Source of the DNA: Falsigemmobacter faecalis
GTDB taxonomy: Bacteria; Pseudomonadota; Alphaproteobacteria; Rhodobacterales; Rhodobacteraceae
Direction of reading: 5' to 3'
Assembly (NCBI RefSeq): GCF_003863335.1
Contig: NZ_RRAZ01000002.1
Span: 1 to 64,000 of the forward strand
DNA length: 64,000 bases
A program made the translations under genes and the position numbers. The notes beneath the pieces are model-generated. The model did no database searches. It was not told where the DNA came from and was given only the letters and a program-made list of their open reading frames with translations. Of the stretch, positions 33,680 to 42,908 are shown in pieces. Position 1 is the first letter of the stretch, and the number at the start of each line of letters is the position of its first letter.

Positions 33680-36600
33680 ATGACGATGACGGACGGCCCG
33701 GGCGCGGCATCCTTTGCGCTTACGGAGGCACAGGAAGGTCTTTGGTACTTTCAGGCGCTGGATGTCGAAAATCCGATCCTGAACACCGGGCAATATCTGG
33801 AACTCAGCGGCCGTCCGGATCTCTCTGCGCTGCGCGAAGCCATGGCGCGCATGATCGCCGAGACAGAGGCTCTGCGGCTGCGGTTCCGCCGCGGCCCGCG
33901 CGGCCCTGAGCAGTGGCTCTCTGACAACGCGCCGGTCCTGGCGGAGGCGGATCTGACGCAAAGCGCCGATCCTGCCGCCGAGGCCATGGCTTTGATGCAG
34001 GCCGATACCGCGCGGGCGCTGGATCTGCGGCGCGATCAGATCGCGGCCTTCACGCTGTACCGCCTCAGCGCGGAGCGGTTTTTCCTGTATCAGCGCATCC
34101 ATCATCTTGGGATTGATGGCTATGGCTTTGTGCTGCTGACCAACCGCATTGCCGAGCATTACAACCATCTGACCGCAGGCGGTCCCGCGCCGCTGCCCTT
34201 CCGCCCGATTGAGACCGCGTCAGCGGAGGATCAGGCTTACCGCAACGGGCCAAAGCGCAGCGAGGATGCCGCCTGGTGGAAGGCCGCCATGGCAGGTCTG
34301 CCGGAGGTGCAGGGCCCGACGCCGGGGCGTGCGGTCTCGGGCAGTGGGTTTTTGCGCCATTCGGTCTGGATGCCGCAGGATCTGCGCGCGGCGCTGGCCG
34401 CTTTCTCAGAGCATCACGATCTGAACTGGACCGATGTGCTGACCGGGCTGACCGGGGCTTACCTTGCGCGCTGGACGGGGGGCGAAGTGGTGGCGGGTCT
34501 GCCCTTCATGGCCCGGATGGGGCGCAAAGTCGCGCGTCTGCCCTGCATGGTGATGAATGTGCTGCCGCAGCGCATCCGCCCTGACGAAGAGGCACCGCTG
34601 CCGGACTGGCTGCGCGGCTTTACCGTTGAGATGCGTGAGGCGCGCAAACACGGGCTTTACCGCTCTGAGCAGCTGCGCCGTGATCTTGGTCTTGTTGGCG
34701 GGGCGCGGCGGCTTTACGGCCCGCTTATCAATATCCAGCCCTTTGACCGCCCGCCGGTTTTCGCCGGGATTGATGTGAAGCTGCATATCTTAGGTGCAGG
34801 CGCGGTCGATGATCTGACGCTGACCTTCCGGGGCGATCCCGACAGCGGCATGCTCTTTGAGGTCGATGCCAATCCCGCGCTTTATGATGAAAAGGCGATT
34901 GCCGGCCATTCCGCGCGGCTGATCGCCTTTTTGCGCGCGGCGCTGGCGGCGGAAAACCTGGCGCGGGTGCCGACTGCCTCGCCCGAAGAAGTGGCGCAGA
35001 TTGACGCCCGCAATGCCGCCACCGCCCATGAGATCCCCGGGACCACGCTGATCGCGCTGATTGAGGCGCAGATGAAAGCCAGCCCCGGGGCCCCGGCGCT
35101 GTCCTTTCGGGGGGAGGTGCTGACCTATGCCGAAGTTGACCGCCGCTCTGCGGCGCTGGCTTTGCAGTTGCAGGCCATGGGGGCCGGGCCGGGGCAGATC
35201 ATCGCCGTGGCGCTGGAACGCTCATTTGAGCTGTCGATCGCGCTTTTGGCCATTCAGCGGGCGGGGGCGGCCTATCTGCCGCTCGATCCCGATCATCCGG
35301 CCGACCGCATTGCCACGATCCTGCGCCTTGCCACCCCGCTGCGGGTGATCACTTCGCCGGATCTGACCGGGCTTTTTGCGCCCGATGCGCCGCTGCTGCT
35401 GAGCCCGGATTTCGCCACCTCGGGCCAGCCCGCGCCCTCGGGGGCGGGGCCGGAAGATATGGCCTATATCATCTTCACCTCCGGCTCGACCGGAGAGCCG
35501 AAGGGCGTGGTGATTGAGCATCGCGCCATCGTCAATCGCCTGCTGTGGATGCGCGAATTCTATGGCTTCCACGCGGGTGACCGCATTTTGCAAAAGACGC
35601 CCGCGACCTTTGACGTCTCGGTCTGGGAGCTGTTTTTGCCCTATCTGACCGGGGCGACCCTCATCATGGCCGAGCCGGGGGTGCACCGCGATCCGGTGGC
35701 CCTGGCGCGGGTGATCCGGCAGGAACGGGTCAGCACGCTGCATTTCGTGCCCTCGATGCTTTCGGCTTTCCTTGCGGCTCCGGCCAGCCAGGGGCTTGAG
35801 ATTGCACGCACCTTCTGCTCGGGAGAAGAGCTGACCGCCGATCACCGCGACCGCTTTCATGCCCGCATCCGGGGCGAGCTGCACAATCTTTACGGCCCCA
35901 CAGAGGCGGCGGTGGATGTGAGCTACTGGCCTGCGACGCCTGAGGACCGCTCCAACCCGCTGCCCATTGGCTTTGCGGTCTGGAACACCCGTCTGGAGGT
36001 GCTGGATGAGCGTATGCGCCCGCTGCCGCCCGGTCTGCCGGGGCATCTTTACCTGGGCGGTGTGCAACTCGCGCGCGGCTATCTGGGCCGCCCCGATCTG
36101 ACCGCCGAGCGGTTCATCCCCGACCCGCGCCAGCCCGGCGCGCGGCTTTATCAGGCCGGCGATCTGGCGCGGCTGCGCGAAGATGGCGCGGTGGTCTATC
36201 TGGGCCGCTCGGATCATCAGGTGAAAATCCGCGGCCTGCGGATTGAGCTCGGTGAGATCGAAGCCGCGATCATGGCCACGGGTCTGGCCCGCGAAGCCGT
36301 GGTGATCGCCCGCGAAGACCGCGCCGGAGAAAAGCGCATCGTGAGCTATGTGGTGCCGTTGGGCGCGCATCAGCCCGGAGCGATTGCGGCGGCAATCTCG
36401 CGCAGCCTTCCGGCCTATATGCTGCCCTCAGCGGAAGTGCCGATGAGCGCGCTGCCGGTGACTTCGAACGGCAAGCTGGACCGTAAGGCCCTGCCTGCGC
36501 CGGAATTTTCGGCCACGGGGCGGCCTGCCTCCACCCCGGCAGAGGTGATGCTGGCCGGGCTTTACGCCGAGATCCTGCATCTGCCCAGCCCCCCGCCTGC

Positions 36601-37546
36601 TGAGGCGGATTTCTTCGCGCTCGGCGGCGACAGCCTTTCTGCTGTGACCCTTGCCCTGCGCATTGAGCAGAGCACCGGGCGCGATCCGGGCATCGGCGCG
36701 ATCTTTGAGCAGCCGGTGCTGGCCGGTCTGGCGCGGATCATTGGCGGCGAAGAGACCAGCGAAAACGGCCTTGGCACGCTTTTGCTGCTGGCGGAGGGCG
36801 ATGCGGCAGAGGTGCCGCTGATCCTTCTGCATCCCGCAGGCGGGCTGGGCTGGGGCTACCGCACGCTGGCACGCGCGCTTGCGCCGCAGCGCCGGGTCTG
36901 GGCCCTGCAGCACCCCTGTCTTGATCCCGCTGAGGCGCTGCCGCGCAGCCTCTCGGATCTGGCGGCGCGCTATCTGCAGGTGCTGGAGGCCGCGGGGATC
37001 ACCGGCAGGGTGCATCTTGCGGGCTGGTCGGTGGGCGGGCTGATCGCCCAGGAAATGGCGGTTCAGGCGGGCGCGCGTGCGGGCATGGTGGCGCTTCTCG
37101 ACAGCTACCCCGCCGATGTCTGGCGCGAGGAGCCCGACCCCGATCCGGTCGCCGCCCTCAGGGCGCTTCTGGCCATCGCCGGGCATGATCCCGAGGGGCA
37201 CCAGGACCTCGACACCCGTGCCAAAGTCGTGGCCTTCCTGCGCGAGGGCGACAGCGCCCTTGGGGCGCTGCCCGAAGAGGTGCTTGATGCCGTGGTGCGG
37301 CTGGTGACCGACACCAACCGCCTGGTGCGCAGCCAGTATCACCGCGCCATGGCGGGGGATCTGTTGCACATCCGCGCCGGGCGCGATCACGCGGGCCGCG
37401 GACTGACCGCGGATCTGTGGCAGCCCTGGGCTGCGCGGGTGCGGACGGCAGAGGTGCCCTTCCTGCACGCGCAGATGATCTCGCCCGAGGCGGTGACGGA
37501 GATCGCCCCGATCCTGAACGCGGCCATGCGGGGAACGGGGGGCTGA
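33680..37546 (+). CDS. entF: EntF-like nonribosomal peptide synthetase (C-A-T-TE)
   Basis: 1288 residues. Condensation domain 1 to about 430, with the active site HHLGIDG near residue 140. Adenylation domain about 450-950, with IIFTSGSTGEPKGV and NLYGPTEAAVD. Carrier domain with FALGGDSLSAV near 980. Thioesterase domain about 1050-1288, with GWSVGG (Ser near 1116), Asp in LLDSYP and a late His in PFLHAQ. Aligning the A domain by eye to EntF gives D-V-W-H-F-S-L-V-D-K, the serine code. One module with TE fits iterative assembly of an aryl-serine trilactone. No MbtH-like gene is adjacent. Confidence 0.93.
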   Translation: MTMTDGPGAASFALTEAQEGLWYFQALDVENPILNTGQYLELSGRPDLSALREAMARMIAETEALRLRFRRGPRGPEQWLSDNAPVLAEADLTQSADPAAEAMALMQADTARALDLRRDQIAAFTLYRLSAERFFLYQRIHHLGIDGYGFVLLTNRIAEHYNHLTAGGPAPLPFRPIETASAEDQAYRNGPKRSEDAAWWKAAMAGLPEVQGPTPGRAVSGSGFLRHSVWMPQDLRAALAAFSEHHDLNWTDVLTGLTGAYLARWTGGEVVAGLPFMARMGRKVARLPCMVMNVLPQRIRPDEEAPLPDWLRGFTVEMREARKHGLYRSEQLRRDLGLVGGARRLYGPLINIQPFDRPPVFAGIDVKLHILGAGAVDDLTLTFRGDPDSGMLFEVDANPALYDEKAIAGHSARLIAFLRAALAAENLARVPTASPEEVAQIDARNAATAHEIPGTTLIALIEAQMKASPGAPALSFRGEVLTYAEVDRRSAALALQLQAMGAGPGQIIAVALERSFELSIALLAIQRAGAAYLPLDPDHPADRIATILRLATPLRVITSPDLTGLFAPDAPLLLSPDFATSGQPAPSGAGPEDMAYIIFTSGSTGEPKGVVIEHRAIVNRLLWMREFYGFHAGDRILQKTPATFDVSVWELFLPYLTGATLIMAEPGVHRDPVALARVIRQERVSTLHFVPSMLSAFLAAPASQGLEIARTFCSGEELTADHRDRFHARIRGELHNLYGPTEAAVDVSYWPATPEDRSNPLPIGFAVWNTRLEVLDERMRPLPPGLPGHLYLGGVQLARGYLGRPDLTAERFIPDPRQPGARLYQAGDLARLREDGAVVYLGRSDHQVKIRGLRIELGEIEAAIMATGLAREAVVIAREDRAGEKRIVSYVVPLGAHQPGAIAAAISRSLPAYMLPSAEVPMSALPVTSNGKLDRKALPAPEFSATGRPASTPAEVMLAGLYAEILHLPSPPPAEADFFALGGDSLSAVTLALRIEQSTGRDPGIGAIFEQPVLAGLARIIGGEETSENGLGTLLLLAEGDAAEVPLILLHPAGGLGWGYRTLARALAPQRRVWALQHPCLDPAEALPRSLSDLAARYLQVLEAAGITGRVHLAGWSVGGLIAQEMAVQAGARAGMVALLDSYPADVWREEPDPDPVAALRALLAIAGHDPEGHQDLDTRAKVVAFLREGDSALGALPEEVLDAVVRLVTDTNRLVRSQYHRAMAGDLLHIRAGRDHAGRGLTADLWQPWAARVRTAEVPFLHAQMISPEAVTEIAPILNAAMRGTGG

Positions 37547-37555
37547 GGCCCCCCG
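37536..37555. terminator. Hairpin overlapping the NRPS stop codon
   Basis: A perfect 8-bp GC stem (37536-37543 / 37548-37555) with a 4-nt loop contains the stop codon of the NRPS gene and lies between convergent genes. There is no T-run, so its work as a terminator is uncertain. Confidence 0.45.
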
Positions 37556-37563
37556 CGCCGTCC

Positions 37564-38400
37564 TCAACGGGCGGCGAAGGGCAGCACCAGCGGATAGGAC
37601 CCGGCAAGGGTCTGGATATGCACGTGATCTTTCAAAACATGCAGATCTGTCTGCAGGCCGGGATGGGCGGCGATCTGCGTCACGAAAGAGAGGGTCGCCG
37701 GGGCGGGGCCATCGGGGGCCGGCCCGTCTGAGCCCGAGCGCTTCTCTTTATCGCCCAGGGCCAGCAGGACCTCCGGCAACAGCCCGGGCACCCGCGCTTC
37801 GGATGCGATGCGCCGGATCAGGGCCTCATCCCACCAGATTGAGGGGCTGATCGGCGCGAAACGCGCGAAGCTCTCAGGCTGCGCGAGCAGCGCGTAAAGC
37901 ACGAAAAGCCCGCCAAAGCTGTGGCCCCAAAGGGTGCGGCGCGCGCCATCTATCGCCAGCCCGGCCTCTGCGGCGGCGCGGATCTCGGTGGTCAGGCGCT
38001 GGTGGAAGATCTCTGCGCCCCCGGCCATGCGTCCGTCATGCACGTGATCGGGCCGCAGCCCGGCCCCGGGGCTAAGGGGGGCGGTGAAATCGGTCGTGCG
38101 CAACTCACGCGCGAACTGCCGGTCGGTGTCATAGCCGATGGCGGCGATCACCAGGCCTGGCACCTGCGACAGATGGTCCGCGCTGAGATAGTCAAACGCC
38201 GCATTGCCATCGAGCATATAAAGGATCGGCCAGCCGCCCTCAGGGGCCGGATTTTTCGGCACTGCAAGAAAAATACGGTAGCCCGGCCCAAGCTTTACGG
38301 TCTTTTGCGTCAGATCATGGCTGTCGCATCCGGTTTCAAACAAACGCATTTCAGCCGGACGGCGGGCGTGATCGGGGCCAACCTTTCCTGTCGCGGACAT
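37564..38400 (-). CDS. Siderophore esterase (IroE/Fes-like alpha/beta hydrolase)
   Basis: 278 residues. The fold follows the esterase D/IroE type: YRIFLAVPKNP, LYMLDGNAAFD, nucleophile in WGHSFGGLFVLYALL, and a late His (LKDHVHIQ). IroE/Fes enzymes hydrolyse the trilactone of enterobactin-like siderophores to release iron. I chose ATG 38400, which has AAGGA 8 nt upstream, over an ATG at 38424 that falls in the promoter palindrome. No signal peptide is evident with this start, so it is probably cytoplasmic (Fes-like role). It converges on the NRPS gene and is divergent from the uptake operon. Confidence 0.85.
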   Translation of the reverse strand: MSATGKVGPDHARRPAEMRLFETGCDSHDLTQKTVKLGPGYRIFLAVPKNPAPEGGWPILYMLDGNAAFDYLSADHLSQVPGLVIAAIGYDTDRQFARELRTTDFTAPLSPGAGLRPDHVHDGRMAGGAEIFHQRLTTEIRAAAEAGLAIDGARRTLWGHSFGGLFVLYALLAQPESFARFAPISPSIWWDEALIRRIASEARVPGLLPEVLLALGDKEKRSGSDGPAPDGPAPATLSFVTQIAAHPGLQTDLHVLKDHVHIQTLAGSYPLVLPFAAR

Positions 38401-38415
38401 CAGGCAGTTCCTTAT

Positions 38416-38441
38416 AGTTGACAATCCTGATCAGGATTATA
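38416..38441. promoter_or_regulatory. Divergent promoter with 16-bp palindrome, candidate iron operator
   Basis: The perfect palindrome AATCCTGATCAGGATT (38423-38438) overlaps a plus-strand TTGACA (38418-38423) and a minus-strand TATAAT (complement of 38436-38441). It lies between the esterase gene (minus) and the uptake operon (plus). A single repressor dimer here could shut both. Because the genes handle a siderophore, an iron regulator is the obvious candidate, but I cannot assign it to Fur, RirA or Irr. Confidence 0.55.
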
Positions 38442-38503
38442 CTGATGCGGCAGGATCTGCCAGCCCGACCACACCGGCAGGCATCACATGTGGAGCGTCT
38501 CTC

Positions 38504-39916
38504 ATGATACACCCCATCCGCAGCCGGTCTTTGCGGCGCTGGCTTGGAGCCTCGGCCCTGCTCGTGCTGAGCGCGGGTGTGCCCGCTGTGGCCGAGACGG
38601 TGTTCACGCCCACCGCCAATGGCTTTCAGGGCACGGTCAGCGCCGCTGCGCCCGAGCGCGGTGGCCCCATTGTGGCGGGCGGACAGGCGGTCATCCGCGG
38701 CCAGGGGCTGATCCCGGGCCAGCAGATCACCCTGATGCGCGGCAGCCATGTGCTGAACGACGCGCCCCTGACGGCGGATGCCGAGGGCAAATTCAGCTTT
38801 GATCTGAAGATCGATGCAGAGGCGGCGCGGGGCCTGCACCCCATTGTGGTCATTGCGGAAAATCCGGCTGCGGCCAGCGTGATTGATCTGAAAGTCTCGC
38901 CGGATCTGCCCCTTTCGGGTGCTGAGAACTTCATCATTGAAAGCGCCAAAGTCGCCCCCGGCCTCTATCAGGTGGCCTTTGGAGAGGCCGCAGGCGCGAT
39001 CTTTGTGACCGCAGCCTCCGGCCGCCCGCCGGTGAAAGATTCCGCGCTCTACCGCCTTGATCCGCAAAGCCTTCAGATCATCGCCCGCGGTGCCGCGGGC
39101 GAGGCTCCGGCACTTGCAGATGGTCGCGAGGGCGGCGTTTTCGCGGTCTATGGTCTCGGGCTTGATGAGGCCAATGGCACCATCTGGACCACCAATACCC
39201 GGCAGAACACCGTGGCGATTTATCGCCAGAATGATCTTTCGCTGGTGAAACAGTTTGAGCCCGGTCTGGTCGATCATGGCCGCGATGTGGTGATCGACCA
39301 GGCCCGCGGCCGCGCCTATATCAGCACCTCGGTTGAGCCGAAGATTGAGGTTTTCACCACCGGCCCGAACCAGAAGATCGACACGATCACCATTCAAAGC
39401 CTGCAGCGCGGCGCGAAATTCGCCGTCATGAGTCTCGCGCTCGATGCAAAGGCGGGGCGGCTTTACACGGTCTCGATGAGCACCGCTGAATATGCCACCG
39501 TCAATCTTGAGGATCACAGCGTTAAGGTTTTCCCGCTGCCGGGGGCAAAGGGCGCCTCGGGCGTTGCCTTTGATCCCGAGGAGGGGCTTTTGTTCGTGGC
39601 CTCGCAGCAAAGCGATAACCTGCTGATCGTAAAGGCCGAAGACGGCACGGTGCTGCAGGATGCCCCGGTGGGCGCAGGGGCGCTGAATGTCACCTTCGAG
39701 CCGAAATCGCGCCAGGCCTTTGTTGCGAACCGCGGCGCGGGCACGATCACCGTGGTGGATACCAGCGGTGAGGTGAAGGCCGTTCTCGATGCGGGCAGCT
39801 TTCCGAACCATCTGCAGGCCGACGGGCAGGGCAATGTCTGGGCGGTGAACAAATCGCGCGGCGCTGAGGATGAAGCGGGCGACCGTCTGTGGCGCATCAC
39901 GCCGAAAGCACAGTGA
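38504..39916 (+). CDS. Periplasmic YncE-like beta-propeller protein
   Basis: 470 residues with a Sec signal peptide of about 30 residues (ending AVAET). An N-terminal Ig-like part at about 50-130 (GQGLIPGQQITLMRG) is followed by beta-propeller repeats with YVTN-type blades such as GLDEANGTIWTTNTRQNTVAIY, DQARGRAYIS, DPEEGLLFVASQQSDNLLIV and EPKSRQAFVANRGAGTITVVD. It resembles E. coli YncE, a protein of the periplasm reported to be Fur-controlled, but carries an extra N-terminal domain. It is the first gene of the uptake operon, directly under the palindromic promoter. A role as a scaffold or ligand binder in siderophore handling is inference. Confidence 0.82.
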   Translation: MIHPIRSRSLRRWLGASALLVLSAGVPAVAETVFTPTANGFQGTVSAAAPERGGPIVAGGQAVIRGQGLIPGQQITLMRGSHVLNDAPLTADAEGKFSFDLKIDAEAARGLHPIVVIAENPAAASVIDLKVSPDLPLSGAENFIIESAKVAPGLYQVAFGEAAGAIFVTAASGRPPVKDSALYRLDPQSLQIIARGAAGEAPALADGREGGVFAVYGLGLDEANGTIWTTNTRQNTVAIYRQNDLSLVKQFEPGLVDHGRDVVIDQARGRAYISTSVEPKIEVFTTGPNQKIDTITIQSLQRGAKFAVMSLALDAKAGRLYTVSMSTAEYATVNLEDHSVKVFPLPGAKGASGVAFDPEEGLLFVASQQSDNLLIVKAEDGTVLQDAPVGAGALNVTFEPKSRQAFVANRGAGTITVVDTSGEVKAVLDAGSFPNHLQADGQGNVWAVNKSRGAEDEAGDRLWRITPKAQ

Positions 39917-39937
39917 AAACGACAGTGAACTGAGACC

Positions 39938-39965
39938 GTGGCGGGGGGCGTCCCCCTCGCGCCAC
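39938..39965. other. Intercistronic hairpin
   Basis: Arms GTGGCG (39938-39943) and CGCCAC (39960-39965) with an inner GGGGG/CCCCC pairing (39944-39948 / 39952-39956). It lies between the propeller and the binding-protein genes. There is no T-run, so mRNA processing or stability is more likely than termination. Confidence 0.4.
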
Positions 39966-39986
39966 ACAGGAAGAAAGAGGCCGGCC

Positions 39987-41099
39987 TTGGCGGATATGAT
40001 GACCTGGGCGCGCGGGGGGATCCTTGCGCTTGCTGCGACGCTCGCTGCGGCACTTCCGCTCGCGGCAGAGGTGCGGGCGCTGGATATTCTGGGTCGTGAG
40101 GTGGTACTGCCCGCGCCCGCATCGCGGATCGTGCTGGGCGAGGGCCGCCATATGGCGGTGCTGGGTCTGATGCATGACGACCCGGTCGCAAAGGTCGTGG
40201 GCTGGCGTCTCGACAAGGCGATGGACCCGCCCACCCTTCAGGCCTACCGCGCGAAATTCCCGCAGATCGGGGCCATAAAACCCGTGGGCTCGGGCAACCG
40301 CGATCTCTCGGTTGAGGCGGTGATTGCGCTGGATCCCGATCTTCTGGTGCTCTCGCTGATGGATGCCAAAGACCCCGGCATGGAGCAGGCGCGCAGCCAG
40401 GTGGAGGCCGCGGGCATTCCGGTCGTCTATGTCGATTTCTTCTCGCATCCGCAGGAAAATTCACTGCCCTCGCTGCAAATCCTTGGCGCGCTGACGGGTG
40501 GCGAGGCGAAAGCCGCAGAATTCGCCGCCCTTTACACCGAGCGGCTGGAGCGCATCACCTCGCGGCTGAGCGATCCGTCGATCACGCGTCCGGATGTGTT
40601 TTTCCACGTTCATGCCGCCCCCAAGGGCTGTTGTTCGACCGTCGGGCAGGGGGTTTTTCACGACTTCATCACCACCGCCGGCGGCCATAACATCGGCAAT
40701 ACCGCCGTGGGCGGCGTTCTGGGCAATGTGAGCCTGGAGTTCCTGCTGGGCGCCGATCCCGATATTTATGTCGCGACCGGCGGCGCGCATATGGCGGCGC
40801 GCGGCGGTCTGGTGCTGGGCTCTGGCATCACGCCGGGTGAGGCAGAGCTGAGCTTTGCGGCCCTTCTGAAAGCCCCGGGCTTTTCGGCGCTGAGTGCCGT
40901 TGAAAGCGGTCGCGCCGCAGGGGTCTGGCATCTTTTCAACGACAGCCCCGTCCATATCGCGCTGATCGAATATCTGGCAAAGCTCTTCCATCCCGATCTC
41001 TTCGCGGATGTCGATCCCGAGGCCACGCTGCGCGAGATTGAGGCGCGGTTCTCTCCGGTGACGGTGCCTGGCACCTGGTGGGTGCGCGCGCATGACTGA
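39987..41099 (+). CDS. Ferric-siderophore ABC transporter substrate-binding protein (FepB-like)
   Basis: 370 residues from TTG at 39987 (AGAGG 6 nt upstream); ATG at 39996 or 39999 are alternatives with poorer spacing. The signal peptide ends LPLAAE. The mature part starts VRALDILGREVVLPAPASRIV, the N-terminal signature of the class III (FepB/BtuF) fold, and has the single long helix layout. It should bind the ferric siderophore or its breakdown product in the periplasm. It overlaps the permease gene by 8 bp. Confidence 0.88.
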   Translation: MADMMTWARGGILALAATLAAALPLAAEVRALDILGREVVLPAPASRIVLGEGRHMAVLGLMHDDPVAKVVGWRLDKAMDPPTLQAYRAKFPQIGAIKPVGSGNRDLSVEAVIALDPDLLVLSLMDAKDPGMEQARSQVEAAGIPVVYVDFFSHPQENSLPSLQILGALTGGEAKAAEFAALYTERLERITSRLSDPSITRPDVFFHVHAAPKGCCSTVGQGVFHDFITTAGGHNIGNTAVGGVLGNVSLEFLLGADPDIYVATGGAHMAARGGLVLGSGITPGEAELSFAALLKAPGFSALSAVESGRAAGVWHLFNDSPVHIALIEYLAKLFHPDLFADVDPEATLREIEARFSPVTVPGTWWVRAHD

Positions 41100-42132
41100 G
41101 GCCGTTCTTGCCGCGTATCACCGCCGCAACCGCCGGCGCGCGGTGCTGGTGGGGGTGATGGCTGTCGCGGCCCTTCTGGCGCTGCTGACCGATCTGATGA
41201 CCGGGCCTTCGGGTCTGCCGCTGTCGCAGGTCTGGGGCGCATTGACGGGGGCGGAGGATATTTCCCGCGGCACCCGGGTGATCGTCTGGGATGTGCGCCT
41301 GCCGGTTGCGGTTATGGCGCTTCTGGTGGGGGCGGCCCTGGCCATGGCGGGGGCGGAGATGCAGACCGTGCTGGAGAACCCGCTGGCCGAGCCCTTTACC
41401 CTTGGCGTCTCGGCTGCGGCGGCGCTTGGCGCGGCCACGGCGATTGTTCTGGGGCTGACGCTGCCGTTTTTGCCGCCGGTCTGGTCGGTTTCGGTCAATG
41501 CGTTTTTGTTCGCGCTTGGCGCGCTGGCGCTGTTGCAGCTTCTCGGGCGGCTGCGCGGCGGCGGCACGGAGGTGCTGATCCTTTTCGGCATCGCGCTGAA
41601 CTTTGCTGCCGGGGCCTTTTTGTCGCTGCTGCAGTTCGTGTCCTCCGCTGATGCTTTGCAGCAGCTGGTGTTCTGGACCATGGGGAGCCTTGCCTCGGCC
41701 AATTGGGCTTCGGCGGCCATTCTGGCGGCGGTGCTGATCTGTACCCTTCCCTTTGCCTTCCGCGCCTCCTGGCAGCTGACGGCGCTTAGGATGGGCGAAG
41801 ATCAGGCGCGCTCTTATGGGGTGGATGTCACGGCTTTGCGCCGCTGGGCGCTGCTGCGGGTCAGCCTTCTGGCGGCGACAGCGGTTTCAATGGTGGGGAT
41901 CATCGGCTTTGTGGGTCTGGCAGGTCCGCATATCGCGCGGATGCTGGTCGGCGAGGATCACAGGTTTCTGCTGCCCGCGTCGGTGCTGACCGGGGCGCTG
42001 GTGATGTCGCTGGCCTCTGTGCTGGCCAAACTGGTGGTGCCGGGGGTTCTTCTGCCGGTGGGGCTGGTGACCTCGCTTATTGGTCTGCCGATATTCTTTG
42101 CGCTGATCCTGCGCGGGAGGGGGCGGGCATGA
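41092..42132 (+). CDS. Iron-siderophore ABC permease, FecCD family
   Basis: 346 residues, about 10 membrane helices. Motifs of the FecCD family are RLPVAVMALLVGAALAMAGAEMQ (in pieces, about 60-85), NPLAEPFTLGVSAAAALGA and, near the C-terminus, GIIGFVGLAGPHIARMLVGEDHRFLLP. Only one permease gene is present, so a homodimer is expected, as in BtuC. It overlaps the ATPase gene by 4 bp. Confidence 0.93.
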   Translation: MTEAVLAAYHRRNRRRAVLVGVMAVAALLALLTDLMTGPSGLPLSQVWGALTGAEDISRGTRVIVWDVRLPVAVMALLVGAALAMAGAEMQTVLENPLAEPFTLGVSAAAALGAATAIVLGLTLPFLPPVWSVSVNAFLFALGALALLQLLGRLRGGGTEVLILFGIALNFAAGAFLSLLQFVSSADALQQLVFWTMGSLASANWASAAILAAVLICTLPFAFRASWQLTALRMGEDQARSYGVDVTALRRWALLRVSLLAATAVSMVGIIGFVGLAGPHIARMLVGEDHRFLLPASVLTGALVMSLASVLAKLVVPGVLLPVGLVTSLIGLPIFFALILRGRGRA

Positions 42133-42908
42133 GGGAAGGTCTGATCCTGCGCGATGCGGCGGTGCGCTTTGGTGGCCGCGATGTTCTGAAGGGCTTTTCG
42201 CTGGCGCCGCTGAAACCTGGCGAAGTGACGGTGCTGGCGGGTCCCAATGGCGCGGGAAAATCCACGCTGCTCAAGGGCATCGCCCGTCTTGCCCCGGTTG
42301 CGGGCGAGATGATCCTCGACGGAGAGGCGCTGTCGGCCATGCCCGCGCCGCAGCGCGCGCGCAAAATCGGCTTCATGCCGCAGAGCCTGCCCTCGGCGGC
42401 CTCGCTCTCGGTTTTGGAATGTGTGATTGCCGCGCTGCGGGCCGGGGGGGCGCATCACGGCCCCGATGCGGCCGAAAAGGCCATGGCGGTGCTGGTGCGG
42501 CTGGGGATCTCGCATCTCGCGCTGGATGCGCTGGAGAAGCTTTCCGGCGGGCAGCGGCAGATGGTGAGCCTCGCGCAGGCGACGGTGCGGGATCCGCGCC
42601 TGCTGCTGCTCGATGAGCCGACCTCGGCGCTGGATCTGGCGCGTCAGGTGCGGCTGCTGTCTGAGGTGCGCCGCATTGCATCAGAAGGGCGTATCGTGCT
42701 GGCCGTGCTGCATGATCTGGCGCTGGCGGCCCGCTGGGCGGACCGGATTGCGGTGCTGCATCAGGGCCGTCTTTACGCCGAAGGCCCGCCCGCTGAAGTC
42801 GTCACCCCCGCCATGCTGGCCGAGGTCTACGGCGTTGAGGCCCGGGTCGAGCGCTGCTCAAAAGGCGCGCTGACGGTGCTGATTGACCGGGAACTGGAGC
42901 GGAGCTGA
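42129..42908 (+). CDS. Iron-siderophore ABC ATP-binding protein (FepC-like)
   Basis: 259 residues. Walker A GPNGAGKSTLLKG (about 38-50), signature KLSGGQRQMVSLAQ (about 137-150), Walker B LLLLDEPTSALDLARQ and the H-loop His in VLHDLALAARWADR are all canonical. It energises the FecCD permease. Its stop (TGA) shares one base with the start of the next gene, which encodes a TRAP small subunit, so the operon continues into an unrelated transporter class. Confidence 0.93.
   Translation: MREGLILRDAAVRFGGRDVLKGFSLAPLKPGEVTVLAGPNGAGKSTLLKGIARLAPVAGEMILDGEALSAMPAPQRARKIGFMPQSLPSAASLSVLECVIAALRAGGAHHGPDAAEKAMAVLVRLGISHLALDALEKLSGGQRQMVSLAQATVRDPRLLLLDEPTSALDLARQVRLLSEVRRIASEGRIVLAVLHDLALAARWADRIAVLHQGRLYAEGPPAEVVTPAMLAEVYGVEARVERCSKGALTVLIDRELERS

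Noticed and set aside
38351-40234. A 627-codon minus-strand frame opposite the propeller gene
   Set aside because: It crosses the divergent promoter and has low-complexity composition. The plus strand has a signal peptide and repeat blades.
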